A stretch of 64,000 nt of DNA. Origin: JBBQLG01 sp964251665. GTDB lineage: Bacteria; Bacteroidota; Bacteroidia; Cytophagales; Spirosomataceae. A model generated the notes under the pieces. It was not told where the DNA came from. It made no database searches and saw only the letters and a program-made list of their open reading frames with translations. The stretch is taken from contig CAXUKO010000010.1 in NCBI GenBank assembly GCA_964251665.1, positions 62,001 to 126,000 on the forward strand, given 5' to 3'. Made by a program: the position numbers and the translations under genes. Every line of letters begins with the position of its first letter. Within the stretch, counting starts at the first letter, position 1. This document shows, piece by piece, positions 51,929-60,183 of this stretch.

Positions 51929-52861
51929 TCACACCGTCACCACAATTTTACCTGCTACCTTACCGCTTTCGCTGCGCTGGTGAGCCGCCTGAATATCGGC
52001 CATCGCGAAGGTCGAGTCGACTACGGGTCTTAGCTGTTCACCATTGATCCACAGGGCCAGCAGGGCCAGATCGTGACGGTTGGGTTTAACGTCCACAATG
52101 ATTAACTGCTCTTCGGTTTCGGCAAGGGTCGTGTTCTCGGGTGAGGGCGACGTGGTCAGGAATCTACCGTCTTCGGTCAGCAGTTTCTGAGCCTCGGGGA
52201 AACTCCATTTGCCTACGGCATCGAATACCAGATCGAATTGACCGCCTGCTTCGAGTACATTGGTCTGCGTATAATCCAGCACGGTATCAGCACCGAGTTG
52301 CCGGACCAGTTCTACGTTAGTCGGGCCGCAAACTGCCGTAACGGTAGCCCCCAGAATTTTAGCGATCTGCACCGCGAATACGCCAACGCCCCCGCTGGCT
52401 CCGTTAATCAGCACCGTTTCGCCCGCGACCAGAGCCGCCTGATTCAGCATACCCTGCAACGCCGTTAACCCGACAACCGGCACCGCAGCGGCTTCGGCAA
52501 ACGTGCTGGCTGTTGGCTTGGCCGACACCTGACTGGCGGGCAGGGCAATGAATTCGGCGTAGCTGCCGGGTTGGCCCGCAAACAGATTCACCATGCCATA
52601 GACCTCATCGCCGGGCTGGTAATTACTGACGTCCTTACCGACCTCGCGGATAATACCGGCCAGATCACCGCCGATGAGCATGGGAAACCGGTCGCCAAAG
52701 ACGGCGGCCATGTAGCCGGCGCGTATTTTCCAGTCGAAGGGGTTGATGGAAAAGGCCTTCACCTCAATCAGGACCTCGTTGGGTTTGGGCGTAGGCTGGG
52801 GCACATCGGCAAGGTGCAGCACATTGGCCGCGCCGTATTCAGAGAACAGGATTGCTTTCAT
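51929..52861 (-). CDS. NADP-dependent quinone oxidoreductase-like alcohol dehydrogenase (MDR)
   Basis: 310 residues from the ATG at 52861 (MKAILFSEYG). Medium-chain dehydrogenase/reductase fold with INPFDWKIRAGYM, GGDLAGIIREVG, the nucleotide motif INGASGGVGVFAVQIAK (about 148-164) and DYTQTNVLEAGGQFDLVFDAVG. No zinc-ligand cysteines are present, so it belongs to the zeta-crystallin/quinone oxidoreductase branch. It reduces quinones or enones with NADPH. An upstream start at 52966 would add 35 residues with no family match, overlapping the barrel gene. Confidence 0.85.
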   Translation of the reverse strand: MKAILFSEYGAANVLHLADVPQPTPKPNEVLIEVKAFSINPFDWKIRAGYMAAVFGDRFPMLIGGDLAGIIREVGKDVSNYQPGDEVYGMVNLFAGQPGSYAEFIALPASQVSAKPTASTFAEAAAVPVVGLTALQGMLNQAALVAGETVLINGASGGVGVFAVQIAKILGATVTAVCGPTNVELVRQLGADTVLDYTQTNVLEAGGQFDLVFDAVGKWSFPEAQKLLTEDGRFLTTSPSPENTTLAETEEQLIIVDVKPNRHDLALLALWINGEQLRPVVDSTFAMADIQAAHQRSESGKVAGKIVVTV

Positions 52862-52923
52862 GCCTCTGTAACTGCGTAGCGACAGGAATGGGTTCGTCGG
52901 TGCCCGAAAAACGGGAGTTTCCG

Positions 52924-53630
52924 CTACACCCGCTTCCCTATCCGGTACACCACACCCACGCGCCACATATGCGAACGAGTGACGGCACTGCTGAACGGCT
53001 CATGGGAGTAGTTCGTCAAGCCGTGAGAGTAGCCAAGACTCAGCCCGAACGCCCGGTAGTAACCCGTCAGGTTCAGACGCGGCCGGATGTCAACAGTGAG
53101 CATCGGGCGGTTTGGGTCGTTTATCGAAAACGAATGGCTAATGCCGGCAAGTTGTACGCGTTCGTGCGTTGACAGGCCAATACCGAGGTCAACACCTGCC
53201 GTTATATCGAGGCTAATCCGTTGGGTGCCTAATCGTCGGCCTGCGTACGGATACAAATTGATGAACTGGTTTCGCACTGTCGCAGTGCCGCCACCAATAA
53301 CTGGGGGACCTTCAAGACTAATCCGCGTAATGGTCACTCGACTGGCCAGCGACTCAAAACCCGTCTGCACTCCATAAATAAACCTGCTTTTGGTGATCCG
53401 CTGAACCTGACCCGTCAGGCCGTAGGAAAGCCCGCTCTTGCGCCCATACGGATTTTCCAGAACGTCGGGGATTGATGATACGTCGCTGATCTCAAAACCT
53501 GTTTCGCTGGTAGCACCCGGTCCCCGAAATGCAAACAAGCCGCTCCCGGCCTGAAAGAGAATTCGGTATGCTGTCCGTAAGCCGCTGTACCGGCGGTAAT
53601 CAAGAGTAGTGTCCATAAAAACTGTCGCAT
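52924..53630 (-). pseudogene. Outer-membrane beta-barrel gene split by a one-base frameshift
   Basis: The first 26 codons (53630 down to about 53555) encode a signal peptide, MRQFLWTLLLITAGTAAYGQ, then HTEFSF. The rest, in another frame, encodes QAGSGLFAFRGPGATSETGF and about 200 residues of amphipathic strands ending MWRVGVVYRIGKRV. Inserting one T in the run TCTTTCAGG near 53555 would join both into a 235-residue barrel with an intact signal peptide. Downstream the frame is open and clean, so the break is recent, an assembly error, or a switch. Function as for other small Bacteroidota barrels is unknown. Confidence 0.7.
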
Positions 53631-53786
53631 CGTCGTCTGTTTTAGTCTGTTTCGGGTAAGACCCACTACGCCGGTTCAGGGTTGGAATGTCTCAACTACT
53701 GCCCGCCATCATCCCACGTTTTGCCGGTTTCAACCCAAAGTCCGGCAGGCTCATCCCATCCGTTTCGCTCCGGTTTGGGGCCGCTC

Positions 53787-53794
53787 TACATTTG
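53787..53794 (+). promoter_or_regulatory. -7 box of the small lipoprotein gene
   Basis: TACATTTG matches TAnnTTTG, 66 bases before the ATG at 53860. An imperfect TTT at 53763-53765 is at suitable -33 spacing. Confidence 0.4.
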
Positions 53795-53859
53795 ATTCAA
53801 CACAACGGCAACACTGCCGATACCAAACCCGACGCAACGTTTATACACCATCTTTTATC

Positions 53860-54186
53860 ATGAAAACGCTCCTGATTTCCGTCCTTTCACTCGTAACGAT
53901 GATGACGGCCTGCCACGCAACGGATGAAGTGACACCCCGCCCGGCAACGACGGTCCAACCCGTCACCTCGACACTGCCCGCCGACTCGACTCACTATCGG
54001 GATACGGCTCACAGCACCGGACAAGCCGCTACAGTAACCCAATCGGGCGAGGCCGGTACTACGGCTCAACCCGCCGGACGCCGAGAGGTGGCTGATTCGC
54101 AACCTACTGTGTCGGTAGGGGTTGGGCCTGTCAGTTCGGTAACACCCGTTGACACGCTGGCCCACTTAGCGAACAATCAATACTAA
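53860..54186 (+). CDS. Small low-complexity lipoprotein
   Basis: 108 residues, signal MKTLLISVLSLVTMMTAC with lipobox MTAC. The mature chain is Thr/Ser/Ala/Pro-rich and apparently disordered (TTVQPVTSTLPADSTHYRDT, GEAGTTAQPAGR), like a surface linker or spacer. No function is recognised. The real-gene call rests on the signal peptide, the promoter-like box and spacing to the CPBP gene (37 bases). Confidence 0.55.
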   Translation: MKTLLISVLSLVTMMTACHATDEVTPRPATTVQPVTSTLPADSTHYRDTAHSTGQAATVTQSGEAGTTAQPAGRREVADSQPTVSVGVGPVSSVTPVDTLAHLANNQY

Positions 54187-54223
54187 CCCCTTTTTTTTAC
54201 CTCCCCCTTTAGCGTCAACTGCC

Positions 54224-54964
54224 ATGAAAACGCCCTCCTTTTTTCTGTCTGATTTCTTTGCTTATGTTCAAAATCCCCAATACACCGTAGCTGAACAACC
54301 CGATGGTAGCTGGCACGACCGGCTTCGGCTCATGTGGCAACTGTGGCGTTCCAAGGTCCTGATCGGGTTTAGTCTGGCCGTGATTATGGCGCTGATACAG
54401 GCAACAGTGAAAAAATACACCGGCCTGGCGTTTGAACGCGACTTTCACGCCAAAGGCTGGAGTTTTGTATTTGCCGTGATGGTCATGGCTCCGCTCATGG
54501 AAGAGGGTCTGTTTCGGGGATTGCTGAAACCGAAGGCCGGGCAACTGGCAGTGGTAACGTGTCTGCTGATGGGTTACGTGGTAGGGCATAACTACGGCGC
54601 ATGGCCCATCAGTAAACTCGTTCAGGCTCCGGTGGCCGTTGCCCTGCTGGCCGGTCTGCCGTTGCTGGTGTACAATCACCTGCGGGTCCCCGGGCGCCTG
54701 ATTCGGGTAGAGCGCTTGTGGCAGCGGCATTTTAAACTGATTTTCTACCTCGTCGCCATCGCCTTTGGACTGATTCACCTGAGCAATTACCAGCACCTGA
54801 CCACCTGGCACTACCTGCTGGCACCCGTGCTGACGCTGCCCCAATTATTCGCCGGATTCTACCTCGGCTATGTGCGTATGAAGTATGGCATCTGGTACGG
54901 CATCACCCTCCACGCCCTCTGGAACGCCATACCCGCCAGCCTGACGGTAGCTTATCTGCTGTGA
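54224..54964 (+). CDS. CPBP (ABI/Rce1-type) intramembrane glutamic protease-like protein
   Basis: 246 residues with about six membrane helices. The CPBP motif 1 EEGLFRG lies at residues 93-99 (Glu93, Glu94, Arg98), and histidines in GLIHLSNYQHL and FAGFYLGYVRMKYGIWYGITLHALWN supply motifs 2 and 3. Such proteins are CAAX-protease relatives with peptidase or immunity roles. It precedes the LytS-like kinases by 74 bases; a role in processing a signalling peptide is speculation. Confidence 0.82.
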   Translation: MKTPSFFLSDFFAYVQNPQYTVAEQPDGSWHDRLRLMWQLWRSKVLIGFSLAVIMALIQATVKKYTGLAFERDFHAKGWSFVFAVMVMAPLMEEGLFRGLLKPKAGQLAVVTCLLMGYVVGHNYGAWPISKLVQAPVAVALLAGLPLLVYNHLRVPGRLIRVERLWQRHFKLIFYLVAIAFGLIHLSNYQHLTTWHYLLAPVLTLPQLFAGFYLGYVRMKYGIWYGITLHALWNAIPASLTVAYLL

Positions 54965-55038
54965 GCTATAGCGGGACAACGCGCTTCCCGGATGGGGGGT
55001 TGTGGGTGAATTGCTTTATATTCGTTCATTAATCTGAC

Positions 55039-56241
55039 ATGAACAGCCTCGAACAACTGACCCATAACCCAGACTGGCAGCAGCGCCTTACTCACTGGAA
55101 AAGACGGCTCCTGCCGGTCTGGGCCCGCTATTGGCCGTTGATTCTTATAGGGAGCAGTCTGCTCTGGTTAGGGCTGGAAGTATACCATCAGTCTCTGGAG
55201 GAGCACCTGGCTCAGTATTATAGTGTGGTGAATGAAACGCACCGGCCCACTACGCCGGTAGCTCCTGAACTGGCAACCTTGCCCGGCCGATTCGCTTCCG
55301 TCAATACTCATGCCTACAAACGAGGGCTGCGGGCGGGAGCACTGGCTAACTTACTGATAAAGCTGTTGCTGCCTTATCTGCTTTTATTATCGGCCATTGG
55401 TCATTATCAATACTGGTACATTACCCGTCAGGTATTACTGTCGCCGGGTAAAGGGGGCAAATGGGGGTATGGCCTTAGCCTGATTCTGGTCTGGTTGCTG
55501 CTGATGGGCACTACGCATCCTGCCTTCGGAAAACTGGCGGTGCGGGCGGGCCTGGCCGACTGGTTTCCGGGCCTGACGATCAGTTATCTGGTTGGCTATT
55601 CCATGCTGCTTCACTTTCGCGAACGGCAGCGCGAAGCGCGTGAACTGGCGCAGGCCAGACAGCAGGCCGAACTCAATGCCCTGAAAGCACAGGTAAATCC
55701 ACCCTTTCTGTTTCATGCCTTGCAGGGCCTGCACGAAACAGCCGTGGCCGAAAACCTGCCGCGGACTACCCAAAGCTTGGATCAACTGGCGGGCATCATG
55801 CAGTACGTACTCGAAGAGTCGCGCCATCAGACGACCGATGTAGCCCGCGAGATCGGGTTTATCCGCGACTACCTGCGGCTGCAGCAACTGCGGGTGCCCG
55901 AACGCGATAACATCCGCATCACCACCGACGTAGACTGGGACGGGAAACCCGCCTGTATTGTGCCGCTGTTGCTGAATCCCCTGATCGAGAATGCGTTCAA
56001 ATATGGCATCAGCATCCAGCATCCGTGCTTCGTAACCATCCGCTTTCGGGTAGCAGCCGGTATGCTGGTGTTCGTGACCGAAAATAGTATCCTGCCCAAA
56101 AACGACCTGGAACTCGGAACGGGTTTGGGGTTGAAAAACGTGCGTCGACGGCTTGCACTGGCCTATCCCGACCAGCACAAACTGACGGTTACGGAGCGGG
56201 ATGGTGTGTATCGCGTTGAACTGAAAATTAAACTGACCTGA
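55039..56241 (+). CDS. LytS-like sensor kinase lacking the phospho-acceptor histidine
   Basis: 400 residues. Three or four membrane segments (ARYWPLILIGSSLLWLGLEV, LLPYLLLLSAIGHYQYWYI, GLSLILVWLLLMGTTHPAFG) and a short cytosolic coiled segment precede the His_kinase (PF06580) region. The usual NPHFLFN reads NPPFLFH at 220-226: Pro222 (codon CCC) replaces the histidine (CAC). The ATPase half looks complete, with NPLIENAFKYG at 313-323 (Asn318) and GTGLGLKNVRRRL at 360-372. It should therefore bind ATP but cannot autophosphorylate on the usual histidine. The partner gene starts three bases after its stop. Confidence 0.82.
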   Translation: MNSLEQLTHNPDWQQRLTHWKRRLLPVWARYWPLILIGSSLLWLGLEVYHQSLEEHLAQYYSVVNETHRPTTPVAPELATLPGRFASVNTHAYKRGLRAGALANLLIKLLLPYLLLLSAIGHYQYWYITRQVLLSPGKGGKWGYGLSLILVWLLLMGTTHPAFGKLAVRAGLADWFPGLTISYLVGYSMLLHFRERQREARELAQARQQAELNALKAQVNPPFLFHALQGLHETAVAENLPRTTQSLDQLAGIMQYVLEESRHQTTDVAREIGFIRDYLRLQQLRVPERDNIRITTDVDWDGKPACIVPLLLNPLIENAFKYGISIQHPCFVTIRFRVAAGMLVFVTENSILPKNDLELGTGLGLKNVRRRLALAYPDQHKLTVTERDGVYRVELKIKLT

Positions 56242-56244
56242 CCA

Positions 56245-57345
56245 ATGGCCTGGTTCACTAACTGGATAAACCGGATTCCTGACCGCTGGCGTTCAGTACT
56301 GCAGCACTACGGGGTATGGATCGTACTGGCCGGTAGTATTGGTTTGGCCTGGGCCGCAGACAGCCGTCAGGAACTGATCGATTTTGGCAGATTTGCTGCC
56401 CGTAAGCCTCCTGAAAATCTGTTTGTGGGGTTTGGGTACGCCGTTGGCTACATAATAGGTGGCCTGATAAAATACCCGCACCGTCAGCTACCCATGATCG
56501 GGGTTGTCTGGGCGTTCACCAAACTCCATTATCGCTACCTGTTTGCCCGGCTGGCTGTCCATGCAAACTGGCGATACCAACTGGCTTGTGTTGGTTTGAT
56601 ACTGGCATTGCGCTCGTTGCTGATCACCGGCCTAACGGCCTGGCTGGGGTTCGCTGTGCTAAGCAGTCCGCTCGTAAACGCCTGGCTCGCTGTTGCGCTG
56701 TTATACGCTTTCATTACGTATTTCCGCCACCTGCGGGAGACACGGCGGCAACTGACGGAGCAGAAAACCCGCGCTGAACTCGATGCCCTGAAAGCGCAGA
56801 TCAATCCGCATTTTCTGTTTAATTCACTCAATAACATTTTTGGTACGGCCCTGACCGAAAACGGCCCGCGCACGGCGGACAGTGTTCAGCAACTGGCCCG
56901 AATCCTGCGCTATATGCTCGAACAGGCCGATACCAACCGGGCCAGCGTTGGAACTGAACTCCGGTTTCTGGATGAATACGTGCTGCTGCAAAAGCAACGA
57001 TTGCCTTTGCAAACGGCTGCCGACGTGCGGTTTACCTACGAGTGGGATGAAGAACCTGCTCAGGTAGCCCCGCTGCTGCTCAGCCCCCTGCTTGACTACG
57101 CCTTTCGGCAGAGTATAGATGTAACTAACCACGGAGCCGGATTTTTGCACGCCAACGCTCAGGTGCAGGCCCGGCAGCTTCAGTTTGTGCTGTCGTACTC
57201 CTGCCCGGTGGGACCGGCTGAACAAACCGACGAACTACAGAACGTGCGCCAGCGGCTAAACCTTATTTACCCCGAATGCCATCAGTTCACTCTCCGGGAG
57301 GCTGGTGCAACGGCTCAACTGGAATTAACGATTAACCTGAATTAA
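56245..57345 (+). CDS. LytS-like sensor kinase with histidine but degenerate ATP-binding domain
   Basis: 366 residues. Membrane segments near GVWIVLAGSIGLAWA, FGYAVGYIIGGLI and VGLILALRSLLITGL precede a cytosolic His_kinase domain. The acceptor motif LKAQINPHFLFNSLNNI is intact (His189). The ATP-binding half is broken: the N box reads LLLSPLLDYAFRQS (Asp-Tyr where Glu-Asn is expected, 284-285) and the G box is replaced by EQTDELQNVRQRL with no GTGLGL. It could accept phosphate but probably cannot bind ATP. It lies between its partner and the LytTR regulator, three and seven bases away. Confidence 0.82.
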   Translation: MAWFTNWINRIPDRWRSVLQHYGVWIVLAGSIGLAWAADSRQELIDFGRFAARKPPENLFVGFGYAVGYIIGGLIKYPHRQLPMIGVVWAFTKLHYRYLFARLAVHANWRYQLACVGLILALRSLLITGLTAWLGFAVLSSPLVNAWLAVALLYAFITYFRHLRETRRQLTEQKTRAELDALKAQINPHFLFNSLNNIFGTALTENGPRTADSVQQLARILRYMLEQADTNRASVGTELRFLDEYVLLQKQRLPLQTAADVRFTYEWDEEPAQVAPLLLSPLLDYAFRQSIDVTNHGAGFLHANAQVQARQLQFVLSYSCPVGPAEQTDELQNVRQRLNLIYPECHQFTLREAGATAQLELTINLN

Positions 57346-57352
57346 CCCGCTT

Positions 57353-58135
57353 ATGCTCACGGCCATTGCTATTGACGACGAACCCATTGCACTCGACATC
57401 ATTCGGTTTCACGCGAATAAAGTGCCGTTTCTCAGCCTGAAACAAACCTTTGTGAACGCCATAGAGGCCCTGTCGTACCTGAAAACGGAGCCCGTCGATC
57501 TGGTTTTTCTGGATGTGAATATGCCTGATCTGACGGGAATCGACGTGGCACGACTGCTGCCCGCCAGTACGATGGTTATTTTCAGTACGGCCTACGCCGA
57601 ACATGCCGTGAAAGGGTTTGAACTGAACGCAGTGGATTATTTAGTGAAACCGGTTGATTTCGGGCGGTTCCTGCAAGCCTGTAATCGGGCCAACGAACGG
57701 CAACTGAGTACGGCCAACCGGGAAAGCAACCGAAAAAAGATACCCTCCGAACGCGACCTGGCCAATCGGGAACTCACTGATCGCAGCCCGACTGATCGCA
57801 GCCCGACTGATCGCAGCCCGACTGATCGCAGCCCGGTACTATTCGTGAAAGATGGGTACGATTACGTCCGTGTTGCACTGGATGATCTGCTGTATATTGA
57901 GTCAGAAGGCAACTACTTGACGTTTTTTGAGACCGGTAAGAAAGTAGTCACCCGAATGACCGTGGCCGAAGCCCTGAGTCAGCTACCAACCTCCAATTTC
58001 ATGCGGATTCATAAATCGTACATCGTGTCGCTATCGCATATTGATAAAATCGAGCGGCATCAGGTCACCATAGGCAAGGCGCAGATTCCGCTGGCGGGCA
58101 CCTACCGCGACGAGCTGCTGGAACGGGTGAAGTAA
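57353..58135 (+). CDS. LytTR-family response regulator
   Basis: 260 residues. Receiver domain 1-120 with acidic pair Asp8-Asp9, phosphorylated Asp54 in LVFLDVNMPDL, Thr79 and Lys99 in DYLVKP. The C-terminal LytTR DNA-binding domain (about 163-260) has LLYIESEGNYLTFFETGKK and FMRIHKSYIVSLSHIDKIER. The linker carries four exact TDRSP repeats (142-161) encoded by a 15-bp tandem repeat, which should lengthen a flexible linker. Seven bases follow the kinase 2 stop, so all three genes form one operon. Confidence 0.88.
   Translation: MLTAIAIDDEPIALDIIRFHANKVPFLSLKQTFVNAIEALSYLKTEPVDLVFLDVNMPDLTGIDVARLLPASTMVIFSTAYAEHAVKGFELNAVDYLVKPVDFGRFLQACNRANERQLSTANRESNRKKIPSERDLANRELTDRSPTDRSPTDRSPTDRSPVLFVKDGYDYVRVALDDLLYIESEGNYLTFFETGKKVVTRMTVAEALSQLPTSNFMRIHKSYIVSLSHIDKIERHQVTIGKAQIPLAGTYRDELLERVK
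57776..57835 (+). repeat. Tandem 15-bp repeat x4 inside the response-regulator gene
   Basis: ACTGATCGCAGCCCG is repeated four times without change. As 15 bp is five codons, copy-number changes keep the frame and only alter the number of TDRSP units. Confidence 0.95.
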
Positions 58136-58147
58136 GCCAGCTTTAAC

Positions 58148-59419
58148 TCATCCTAACTGCCCCTCAACCCAGTCTAATCCCCGACCATAGAGCGCGTGGG
58201 CGAAGTGAACGCGGTTATCGAAATCAGCATCGCCCGTTTGGCCTTCGGACATAAACCGGCGGACAAGCCGGGCATTGGCAACTGCCTGCGGATCGATCCG
58301 GTCGAGGTCGGTTTCCCGGCGGAAGGGGATAAACGCGGGTAGATCGGCTTCAAAATGCTGGTAATGTAAATGGCCCGCCAGCGTTCGGACGGCGCATAAA
58401 ACGCCACTCGCCCGGCTGACCGACGGGGCTAAACTGCCCTCCATGCCCCGCTTGAGCACGATAGCCGCGTCGAAACCCGCCATCAGGGCCAGTTCGGCCA
58501 TCTTCATCTGATAGGTGATATGAAAGACCGACGTAACCAGAATGCGGGCGTGGCAGGGATTCAGGGCTTTTTCCAGCGTGGCCAGAAAGGGACGTTTAAT
58601 AATGGTACGCCGTCGGTCGACCCAGCGGTTCAGAGCGGGAGAGAGGGCTTTCTGATCGAGTACCCAGCCAAAATTTGCCAGGGGCGTACTTAGTTCGTGG
58701 TTGCTTTGCAGAAACTGACAGCCTAAGTGCATATACAGATCAAGAGCGTTTAGCGTAAATTTCGGTCCGCCCGACTGCCCTACTACCGATACGGCTCCAT
58801 ACCCTTTCTTCTGAAAAAACTGAGCCAGCAGGGGCGTAATCATGTAGCTGTGTTCAACACCATCGAATGGCTCAGCCAGTTGAATCAACGGTCGGTCGGC
58901 GCAGCTGATACCACCAAAACCGGGTGAAAAGGTGGTTTCGGCCGCCCGCATCAGGCCCTGGTACTCGGCGTTGGTTTCGTGCCGGACGCGCATAATACTG
59001 GCGGCCAGACCCCGGAAGGTTTCACAGGCGCCATCGCCAAACAGGTAGTCGCCCAGTTGATGCGCTTCGCTCACCTGCAAATGATGCCCCCGCACGAGTT
59101 TAGTCGCAATGGGATGCAAACCAACCGGCAGATCGGGACAGACTTTGTTGATAAAAAACGTGGGGTGCGAAAAGGCTCCTCTGCCAATAACCTCTTCCAG
59201 CGTCTGCTCCTCCGGTGTTGGCCCCTTGGCCAGCAGGGCACCCAGAAAGGCTCCGCGCTGCAACGGGTGAACCGTTGGATCGGTCAGGGCGGTGCGGCAC
59301 TCCACGAGCAAATCGGGCGGCAGCGGCTTACTGCCATACTTGCCAATGCCAATATGCTTGATGCCCCGGCCGAGGGCTGTCTCCGCCGGCGTGTCTAAAA
59401 CAGGAACGAGAAAGGCCAT
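58148..59419 (-). CDS. TrpD2/YbiB-like anthranilate-phosphoribosyltransferase-fold protein
   Basis: 423 residues. Helical N-terminal domain of the TrpD type (HPLQRGAFLGALLAKGPTPEEQ) followed by the alpha/beta core: EPFDGVEHSYMITPLLAQFF, GAVSVVGQSGGPKF and RGMEGSLAPSVSRASGV. The PRPP-binding glycine motif GTGGD of genuine TrpD is not visible; GFGGIS is the nearest. This fits the YbiB-like branch, which is thought to bind nucleic acid rather than make tryptophan. It is longer than typical TrpD (about 340). It converges on the LytTR gene with 12 bases between. Confidence 0.6.
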   Translation of the reverse strand: MAFLVPVLDTPAETALGRGIKHIGIGKYGSKPLPPDLLVECRTALTDPTVHPLQRGAFLGALLAKGPTPEEQTLEEVIGRGAFSHPTFFINKVCPDLPVGLHPIATKLVRGHHLQVSEAHQLGDYLFGDGACETFRGLAASIMRVRHETNAEYQGLMRAAETTFSPGFGGISCADRPLIQLAEPFDGVEHSYMITPLLAQFFQKKGYGAVSVVGQSGGPKFTLNALDLYMHLGCQFLQSNHELSTPLANFGWVLDQKALSPALNRWVDRRRTIIKRPFLATLEKALNPCHARILVTSVFHITYQMKMAELALMAGFDAAIVLKRGMEGSLAPSVSRASGVLCAVRTLAGHLHYQHFEADLPAFIPFRRETDLDRIDPQAVANARLVRRFMSEGQTGDADFDNRVHFAHALYGRGLDWVEGQLG

Positions 59420-59527
59420 AGCAATACCAGTGTAGATTGCATAAAAGTAGCAAAATTGACATTCTATACTGATACTGACGTAAATAGATTGAAGCGTCTG
59501 CCCAAAAGTTAGGCACAGGAGAAATTA

Positions 59528-60106
59528 TCAATTAGCCGCATAGTGCTTCAGGGCCTGATACACCCGGTGGGTGGGCAGGCCCATTACGGTGTAGAAAGAT
59601 CCTTCCAGCCGGGTCACACCGATCAACCCGATAAAGTCCTGCGCCCCGTAAGCCCCGGCCTTGTCGAAAGGCTGGCACACCCGAATGTAATAGGTTATCT
59701 CCTCGTCGGTCAGGTGGGCGAAGTGAACTGTAGCCTCGTCGGTGAACGAGTCCATACCCGCTGGCGACAGCAGGCAAACCCCCGTGCGGACGCGGTGTGT
59801 CTGTCCCGAGAGTGACCGCAGCATTCGGTACGCATCGGCTGCGTCCTGCGGCTTGTTCAGGATCTGACCGTCGAGAATGACCACCGTATCGGCGCACAGG
59901 ACTAAGCGGTCGCCCAGATCATCGGTAAATTGGGTCGCTTTCTGCCGGGCCAGAAACTCGGCGACATCATCGACGGGCATATCGACGGGAAAAACTTCGT
60001 CAGTGGGCCGGATTTCAATCGTGAAGGCGAAACCGGCATCGGTCATTAACTGCTTTCGGCGGGGCGAGCCCGACGCCAGTACCAGGGGGTAGCGTAAGTT
60101 GAGCAT
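59528..60106 (-). CDS. maf: Maf/nucleoside triphosphate pyrophosphatase (house-cleaning type)
   Basis: 192 residues, Maf fold. The N-terminal ASGSPRRKQL at 11-20 is the substrate-binding signature, and CADTVVI, HRVRTGVCLL and AYGAQDFIGLIGVTRLEGSFYTVMGLPTHRVY complete it. It hydrolyses dTTP/UTP or modified nucleotides to monophosphates, preventing their incorporation. The length is standard. The promoter overlaps that of the divergent GNAT gene. Confidence 0.9.
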   Translation of the reverse strand: MLNLRYPLVLASGSPRRKQLMTDAGFAFTIEIRPTDEVFPVDMPVDDVAEFLARQKATQFTDDLGDRLVLCADTVVILDGQILNKPQDAADAYRMLRSLSGQTHRVRTGVCLLSPAGMDSFTDEATVHFAHLTDEEITYYIRVCQPFDKAGAYGAQDFIGLIGVTRLEGSFYTVMGLPTHRVYQALKHYAAN

Positions 60107-60125
60107 TGTACGGGGAAAAGTTGGC

Positions 60126-60133
60126 CAAAAATA
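60126..60133 (-). promoter_or_regulatory. -7 box of the maf gene
   Basis: Reads TATTTTTG on the minus strand (TAnnTTTG), 19 bases upstream of the ATG at 60106, facing the GNAT promoter region on the plus strand. Confidence 0.35.
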
Positions 60134-60183
60134 AGGTGAACCGGGCTTTTTTCGTTACTTTGGAAGGATAAGCCTTTACCTAC

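Noticed and set aside
52861..52966. Longer start for the quinone oxidoreductase
   Set aside because: The added 35 residues overlap the barrel gene and match no relative; MKAILFSEYG is the usual MDR start.
57776..57835. Tandem repeat considered as a CRISPR array
   Set aside because: Units are 15 bp, contiguous and without spacers, and lie in frame inside a coding region.
58148..59419. Tryptophan biosynthesis gene trpD
   Set aside because: The GTGGD phosphoribosyl-diphosphate motif is absent and no other trp gene is nearby.
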